From the NCBI GenBank assembly GCA_034429475.1, contig DAOUGD010000326.1, positions 1 to 37,602 on the forward strand: a DNA stretch of 37,602 bases. Reading direction: 5' to 3'. The notes below the pieces were generated by a model, which saw only the letters and a list, made by a program, of their open reading frames with translations, was not told the DNA's origin and searched no databases. Shown here in pieces: positions 33,854 through 37,602 of this stretch. How positions within the stretch are numbered: position 1 is the first letter of the stretch; the number at the start of each line of letters is the position of its first letter. The position numbers and the translations under genes are program-made. Source of the DNA: JAKQHY01 sp034429475. GTDB lineage: Bacteria > Chloroflexota > Anaerolineae > B4-G1 > SLSP01.

Positions 33854-33899
33854 TTTTCGCAATATTTTTAACGATAGTTTTTGAAGATGTCATAATATG

Positions 33900-33928
33900 A
33901 TTATATATGGGTATTTCTGTCGGGTCAA
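33900..33928 (-). promoter_or_regulatory. Near-consensus sigma-70 promoter for the minus-strand kinase genes
   Basis: On the minus strand TTGACC (33928-33923), a 17-bp spacer and a perfect TATAAT (33905-33900). The transcript would start near 33893, about 40 nt before the ATG. Confidence 0.7.
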
Positions 33929-33999
33929 GCGATAGAAGGCCACGAGTGACCCAATTCTGGGCTGCGTCAAACTTTCCGCCCTGAATGGGCAATGCCCCG

Positions 34000-35436
34000 T
34001 CACTTATCCGTCTCTATCGTGCAGAGTACGCTGTGCGGGTAATCGCGAAAGACAAACCACACTCTGCCGGCGGCGTCCACGGCGGCGGATGCGGATGACC
34101 GTGGGAGTACCGGCTGGATGTCGGTTTCGGTCAGCCGGTAGATGGCATCCCCAAACAGCCAGGATGCGCCAGAGGCATCTGTAATAGCGCGCAGATCCAG
34201 GATGTAGGGCGGCGCCTCTCCGCCGGGCAGCAGCGTCCAGACCCCAGCGCGCACGTAGTAGAGCGCGTGAGCGTCGCAACTGGCCGGCCCACAAAGCAAC
34301 TCCGTCACCCAGAGGCGATCAAAGGGGTCTGCGGCCAACGACAGGACGGCCCCGTGGCTGCGGTAGTTAAAGGGGGCCTCCTTCGGCGGCGAAAAACGGG
34401 TCCAATCTCCGGAAGCCGGCGCGTAGCGCCATACCCCACTGCCCCCCCCCAGCCAAACGTCACCCGCCGCATCCTCCGCGATAGCCGCGACGCAGCCCTG
34501 AGAAACCGGGGAGTCAGCCCCATGCCAGGTCGCCCCGTCAAACCACCGCGTGCCCTGACCGCCGCAGGCGCCTTCGGCCCAGTCGCACTCGCCCACCCAA
34601 ACGTCGCCGGTGCTTTTCAGAATGGTCATCTGAAAGCTGGGGGCGCACCCGTTGGGGTCGGGGACCTCGCCCATGCCCAGGGCTTGTGACGTGAAAACGG
34701 TCCAGCGCGCGCCGTCAAAGACGCGGACGTCCTGGGTAGTAGCCAGCCAGAAACGCCCGGCGCGATCACACTGCCCCCAAGTCATGAAATCCTGATACCA
34801 GAAATCGCTCATAGAAACCCAGCCGGCTTCTGCGCCATAGGTCGTCCAGGCGACGCCATTCCACGCAGCAATCTCGGTGGAATCCTCGCCGATGACCCAG
34901 AGGCGACCGGCCGCATCAACCCCCGCGATTTTTCCGGCAAGGTCGGTGAATTGAACGCTCCACGCATCATCCGTGAGTCTGGCAACACCCTGATCTGTCG
35001 CCAGCCACAAGGCGCCATCGCACGCACTATGCAAGCCCGCTATCTCTCCGGGAAGAATATCCCCGATGGAACCCATACGGCGGAAAGGCGCCGGCAGGGG
35101 GGGCGGCGTGGGTGTGGCCGTCCGGGTGGGACGCAGCGTCCGGGTGGCAGTAGGCGCTGGGGTGGACGTGGGCGAAGGTTTTGGCGTAGGACTGGCGGTG
35201 GGACTTGACGTCGGCGTGAGGGTGAAAGTAGGGCTTGATGTAGGACTTGCCGTTGGGGAGGGTGACGGCATGAGCGTGGAAGAGGGGCGTGGAGATAGCG
35301 GCGGCGTGGGGGATGGGGAAGGCGGCGAACATGCCGTCAGCGTCACAAGGAGAGCCGTGCCAATGAGCACGGCGACAAATAGTCCAGAGTCCAAACGGGC
35401 CTGATAGTCTAGGCAACCGGATGGTAAACTTTTCAT
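34000..35436 (-). CDS. Lipoprotein with Pro/Thr-rich stalk and propeller-like repeats
   Basis: A 478-residue lipoprotein. A hydrophobic segment (about 19-35) ends in the lipobox LTAC with C36. A stalk of Ser/Thr-Pro repeats (37-115) follows. The rest (about 118-478) has repeats of the type D-x-A-G-x-x-W-[LV] and W-x-x-[FY] (for example CDGALWLATDQGVARL, DAAGRLWVIGE, DRAGRFWLATTQDVRVFDG, DAAGDVWLGGGSGVWRY). These are typical of the two-component-regulator propeller seen in sensors of extracellular ligands. Here there is no kinase in the same chain. Several Cys (for example in CGPASCDAH) may form disulfides. It may be an extracytoplasmic binding partner of the neighbouring membrane kinase, but that is inference. 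GAGGTCGTA precedes the ATG. Confidence 0.75.
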   Translation of the reverse strand: MKSLPSGCLDYQARLDSGLFVAVLIGTALLVTLTACSPPSPSPTPPLSPRPSSTLMPSPSPTASPTSSPTFTLTPTSSPTASPTPKPSPTSTPAPTATRTLRPTRTATPTPPPLPAPFRRMGSIGDILPGEIAGLHSACDGALWLATDQGVARLTDDAWSVQFTDLAGKIAGVDAAGRLWVIGEDSTEIAAWNGVAWTTYGAEAGWVSMSDFWYQDFMTWGQCDRAGRFWLATTQDVRVFDGARWTVFTSQALGMGEVPDPNGCAPSFQMTILKSTGDVWVGECDWAEGACGGQGTRWFDGATWHGADSPVSQGCVAAIAEDAAGDVWLGGGSGVWRYAPASGDWTRFSPPKEAPFNYRSHGAVLSLAADPFDRLWVTELLCGPASCDAHALYYVRAGVWTLLPGGEAPPYILDLRAITDASGASWLFGDAIYRLTETDIQPVLPRSSASAAVDAAGRVWFVFRDYPHSVLCTIETDK

Positions 35437-35800
35437 TACGACCTCACAGTCTCAGTTGCGCGAACCGGTTCATCCATTGCACCACCCTTTCTAACACTCC
35501 CCGCCGTTGAGCGCCAAAAGCAGTCCGGTGTGCTAAATTGTAGTCCCTTTGGAAGGCCGCGCAATCCAGAGGACCTGCCAAACTCACCTGGCGAGCAGGC
35601 CGGGCCTGCGCAAAATTTGACCTTTCCGCAAAATCCCCCTATAGTTTTTAGCGTTCATGGGCAACTATCGGCGTTCAACCGTTCTGAAGCTTTCAATGGG
35701 CGGGATGCAGACAGTCGCCAGCGGCAAGTGCTGCATGATGAATTTCTGCCGCGCTTGTGGCAGGCGTGACGCGCTGATGGAGAGGTTGGTAGCAGGCTGA
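35437..35800. other. Non-coding stretch without recognised content
   Basis: Between the lipoprotein gene and the tup leader promoter no gene could be supported. Short frames on both strands lack ribosome sites and family resemblance. The sequence GCAAAATTTGACC followed by CCCTATAGTTTTT near 35610-35650 is AT-richer than its surroundings, but no standard promoter could be placed. Confidence 0.4.
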
Positions 35801-35829
35801 TTGCCATAAACTCGCTTTGATGATACGAT
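35801..35829 (+). promoter_or_regulatory. Predicted sigma-70 promoter for the tup leader RNA
   Basis: TTGCCA (35801-35806), a 17-bp spacer and TACGAT (35824-35829), matching 5 and 4 of 6. A start near 35836 would place the whole structured leader and its terminator in the transcript, about 290 nt before tupB. Confidence 0.5.
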
Positions 35830-35843
35830 CAGCACCAGAAAAT

Positions 35844-36000
35844 TTATAGTTCGGCGTTTCCGAGTCTCCGGGCCTAACGGCTTACGCTTATGACCGTGAG
35901 ACCGATAGGGTGCAGCGGGAAACGGCTGCGCCTCCCGTGGTTGGAAAGGAAATGCGCTGGGTTCCAATGCCCCTACTAAGGTAGGGAGATGGGAATATAA
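35844..36000 (+). ncRNA. Candidate molybdenum/tungsten cofactor (Moco RNA motif) riboswitch
   Basis: Nested helices can be drawn by eye. The outer stem is TTATA-g-TTC (35844-35852, one bulged G) with GAATATAA (35993-36000). Inside it TCTCC (35865-35869) pairs with GGAGA (35985-35989), then GGGC (35870-35873) with GCCC (35969-35972). Inside is the hairpin GCAGC (35912-35916) with GCTGC (35925-35929), capped by a GGGAAAC-type loop. The segment GACCGTGAGACCGATAGGG, the GGGAAACGGCTGCGCCTCCC region and GGTTGGAAAGGAAAT recall the conserved core of the Moco RNA motif (RF01055). It lies directly before a terminator and a tungstate-type transporter, a known context for this class. Class assignment is from memory of the motif, not from a search. 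Confidence 0.65.
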
Positions 36001-36031
36001 CGGCGTCCTTTCGCGGGACGCCGTTTTTTTT
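35999..36031 (+). terminator. Intrinsic terminator in the tup leader (riboswitch expression platform)
   Basis: A 10-bp stem (AACGGCGTCC at 35999-36008 with GGACGCCGTT at 36016-36025) and a 7-nt loop, followed by a run of T residues. No gene lies upstream on this strand for hundreds of bases, so it most likely attenuates the tup operon. Its 5' arm begins at the last bases of the aptamer's outer stem. Confidence 0.85.
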
Positions 36032-36044
36032 GTTGAAACTTTTT

Positions 36045-36108
36045 CCTCAACAGATTCAACGGATTTTAACGGATCGTCTTTCCGCTGAATCCGTTCCGTC
36101 CGTTGAGG
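36045..36108. repeat. Inverted repeat of the CAACAGATT family before tupB
   Basis: CCTCAAC (36045-36051) pairs with GTTGAGG (36102-36108), and AACGGATT (36058-36065) with AATCCGTT (36088-36095). The two helices are separated by a 6-nt mismatch on each side. The left arm shares CAACAGATT-x-AACGGATT with the copy at 15936-15953. The hairpin ends about 10 bases before the tupB ribosome site. Confidence 0.7.
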
Positions 36109-36128
36109 GAATTTTCAGAGAGGTGTGC

Positions 36129-36836
36129 ATGGACGTTGTGTGGGCCGGGCTGATTGAAGGTCTCCGGATGCTCTTCTCCTGGGATGCCTACCTCTGGGAG
36201 ATCATCGCCCTTTCGGCGCGGGTCAGCGGAGCGGCGCTGCTGATCAGCGCAGCGCTGGGGGTGCCGGCGGGGGCGATCATCGGTCTGACGCATTTTCCGG
36301 GGCGGCGCGTCGTCCAGGCGTTGATCTACACCGGCATGGGCTTCCCGCCGGTCGTGATCGGATTGACGGTTTACCTGCTGCTCTCGCGTAGCGGCATTTT
36401 GGGGCCGCTCAACTGGCCCTGGATTCCGCAGCTCTTCACCGTCCCGGCAATGGTGGTGGCGCAGGTGATCATCGCCACGCCGCTGGTCATCGGCTACACC
36501 ATGGCCGCCGTCTCCGAGGTAGACCCCAATCTGCGGCTGCAACTGCGCGCGCTGGGCGCGACGCCCCGGCAGGCCACCTGGACGATTCTCCAGGAAGCAC
36601 GCCAGGGCGTGATCGTGGCGCTGGTCGGCGGACTGGGCAGCATCATCTCGGAAGTGGGCGCAGTGACGATGGTGGGCGGCAACATCGAGGGTTCGACGCG
36701 GGTGTTGACGACGGCGATTATGTTGGAAACCCGCCGGGGCAACCTCGACTTTGCCATCGGCCTGGCGCTGGTGCTGTTGGGACTGACCTTTCTCATCAAC
36801 CTGACCGTCGCGCAGTTCCAGAGGAAGGGCCAATGA
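36129..36836 (+). CDS. tupB: Tungstate-type ABC transporter permease
   Basis: A 235-residue inner-membrane permease with about five or six membrane helices. It matches TupB by its N-terminus (DVVWAGLIEGLRMLFSWD), the GMGFPPVVIGLTVYLLLSRS stretch and the EAA-type coupling loop (ALGATPRQATWTILQEARQG). The C-terminal ISEVGAVTMVGGNIEGSTRV segment is very characteristic. It imports tungstate or possibly molybdate together with TupC and a periplasmic binding protein. ATG 36129 is chosen because AGAGAGGTGT precedes it; a longer frame would run back into the terminator. It overlaps tupC by 4 bp (ATGA). The leader carries a riboswitch candidate. Confidence 0.88.
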   Translation: MDVVWAGLIEGLRMLFSWDAYLWEIIALSARVSGAALLISAALGVPAGAIIGLTHFPGRRVVQALIYTGMGFPPVVIGLTVYLLLSRSGILGPLNWPWIPQLFTVPAMVVAQVIIATPLVIGYTMAAVSEVDPNLRLQLRALGATPRQATWTILQEARQGVIVALVGGLGSIISEVGAVTMVGGNIEGSTRVLTTAIMLETRRGNLDFAIGLALVLLGLTFLINLTVAQFQRKGQ

Positions 36837-37564
36837 ACGCCGCGCCCTTGTATGAACTCCGCCAGGTCGTCAAATCGTATGACGCGCGCGCGGTGCTGAA
36901 GGTGGACGCCCTCGACATCCACCAGGGCGAAATCCTGGCGGTAGTCGGGCCGAGCGGGGCGGGAAAGTCCACCCTGCTGCGGCTGCTCAACTTCCTGGAA
37001 TTTCCCGAAAGCGGTACGCTCAAGTATCGCGGGCAGATCGTCCAGCCGGACGCAACGCCGCTGGCTTTGCGCCGAGAGGTGACAACAGTGTTCCAGCGAT
37101 CCGCGCTGCTTTCCACCAACGTCCGGCGCAACGTGGAATACGGCCTGCGCCTGCGCGGCGAGCGCGGCCGGCAAGATGAGATTCAGGCTGTCATCGAGCG
37201 GCTTGGACTGACGGCGCTGGCGCACAAGCAGGCCTGGACGCTCTCCGGCGGCGAGGCGCAGCGGGTGGCGCTGGCGCGCGCCATCGTGCTCCGGCCTACC
37301 GTCCTGCTGCTGGACGAGCCGACGGCCAACCTCGACCCCTACAACGTCGGCCTGATCGAAACGGTTGTCGCCGAGCTAAACCGCGAGCAAGGGTGTACGG
37401 TGGCGCTGGTGACGCACAACGTCTTCCAGGCGCATCGGCTGGCCCATCGCGTCGCGCTGCTGCTTGGCGGGAGCATCGTCGAGATTGCCGACGCGCCGAC
37501 GTTTTTTGACTCGCCCCGCGACCCGCGCACGTCCGCCTTCGTCAAGGGCGAGATGGTGTATTGA
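36833..37564 (+). CDS. tupC: Tungstate-type ABC transporter ATP-binding protein
   Basis: A 243-residue ABC ATPase. It has Walker A GPSGAGKST (39-47), the Q-loop in VTTVFQRSALL, the signature LSGGEAQRVALARAI, Walker B VLLLDEPTANLD and the switch His in LVTHNVFQAHRLA. The last residues FVKGEMVY fit TupC proteins. It powers TupB. Translation is coupled to tupB through the ATGA overlap. The substrate-binding protein TupA, which usually leads the operon, is not between the riboswitch and tupB. It could follow beyond the window end or be elsewhere. Confidence 0.9.
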   Translation: MNAAPLYELRQVVKSYDARAVLKVDALDIHQGEILAVVGPSGAGKSTLLRLLNFLEFPESGTLKYRGQIVQPDATPLALRREVTTVFQRSALLSTNVRRNVEYGLRLRGERGRQDEIQAVIERLGLTALAHKQAWTLSGGEAQRVALARAIVLRPTVLLLDEPTANLDPYNVGLIETVVAELNREQGCTVALVTHNVFQAHRLAHRVALLLGGSIVEIADAPTFFDSPRDPRTSAFVKGEMVY

Positions 37565-37581
37565 AAGGTCTAGGTGTTTGC

Positions 37582-37601
37582 GCGGGCGGTGTGCCGCCCG
37601 C
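37582..37601. repeat. GGCGGTGTGCCGCC palindrome at window end
   Basis: GCGGGCGG (37582-37589), a TGTG loop and CCGCCCGC (37594-37601). The core matches the palindrome inside the terminator at 27033-27068 except for one loop base. It lies 18 bp after the tupC stop and may be the stem of a terminator cut by the window end. Confidence 0.6.
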
Positions 37602-37602
37602 A

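Noticed and set aside
35085..35330. Possible tandem DNA repeat or CRISPR-like array in the lipoprotein gene
   Set aside because: The repeats are codons of the Ser/Thr-Pro stalk. There is no constant repeat with unique spacers of equal length.
35530..35769. 79-codon frame before the riboswitch
   Set aside because: GTG start without ribosome site, no family resemblance, and composition like non-coding DNA.
35665..35967. 100-codon minus-strand frame overlapping the leader RNA
   Set aside because: It lies across the structured RNA, has no ribosome site, and its product looks like random translation.

Overview
The window reads as a chromosomal segment of a bacterium, most likely a Chloroflexota member of the Anaerolineae type. 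That placement rests on the combination of families (multi-PAS/GAF kinases, PA14 and SdrD-like exoproteins, an orphan Flp pilin, AmaP next to ScpB, minimal SPS-like glycosyltransferase) and on intergenic spaces full of short-period repeats. It is an inference, not a marker-gene result. Genes use AGGAGG-type ribosome sites, and several TTGACA/TATAAT promoters with 16-17 bp spacers are legible. No rRNA, tRNA, CRISPR array, transposase or phage gene was seen.

Layout. 1-5.0 kb: an SPS-like glycosyltransferase, a secreted protein of four PA14 domains on the minus strand, and two tandem single-domain response regulators ending in an intrinsic terminator. 5.0-7.9 kb: a CinA-type protein, an adenosine-specific kinase family protein, a helical-toroid protein of unknown function and a Nudix hydrolase. 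7.9-14.5 kb, minus strand: thiI, a UbiD-family decarboxylase, amaP, scpB and a large MOP-like membrane protein with an extra N-terminal exoplasmic domain. 14.5-18.9 kb, minus strand: an SdrD-like surface protein with its own strong promoter, yggT, yggS, clpP and tig. Divergent from tig lies a SufR-like regulator, followed by an M14 carboxypeptidase and a 49-residue Flp pilin gene on the minus strand.

22-34 kb is a signalling island of five sensor-kinase genes. A plus-strand pair (membrane hybrid kinase, then REC-PAS-kinase) converges on a minus-strand trio (a 1324-residue membrane kinase, REC-PAS-kinase, REC-kinase). The membrane kinases are paralogous to each other, as are the two REC-PAS-kinases. 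The latter share an odd H-box in which the acidic residue after the phosphoaccepting His is Lys. The proteins could form branched phosphorelays, but no DNA-binding output regulator is encoded here.

34-37.6 kb: a lipoprotein with a Pro/Thr-rich stalk and propeller-like repeats, then a tungstate-type ABC transporter (tupB, tupC). A promoter, a structured RNA resembling the molybdenum/tungsten cofactor riboswitch and a strong intrinsic terminator lie in the leader of tupB. This is the clearest regulatory system in the window. A second pattern running through the window is short tandem arrays (7- or 9-bp period), often in inverted pairs, in the intergenic spaces.
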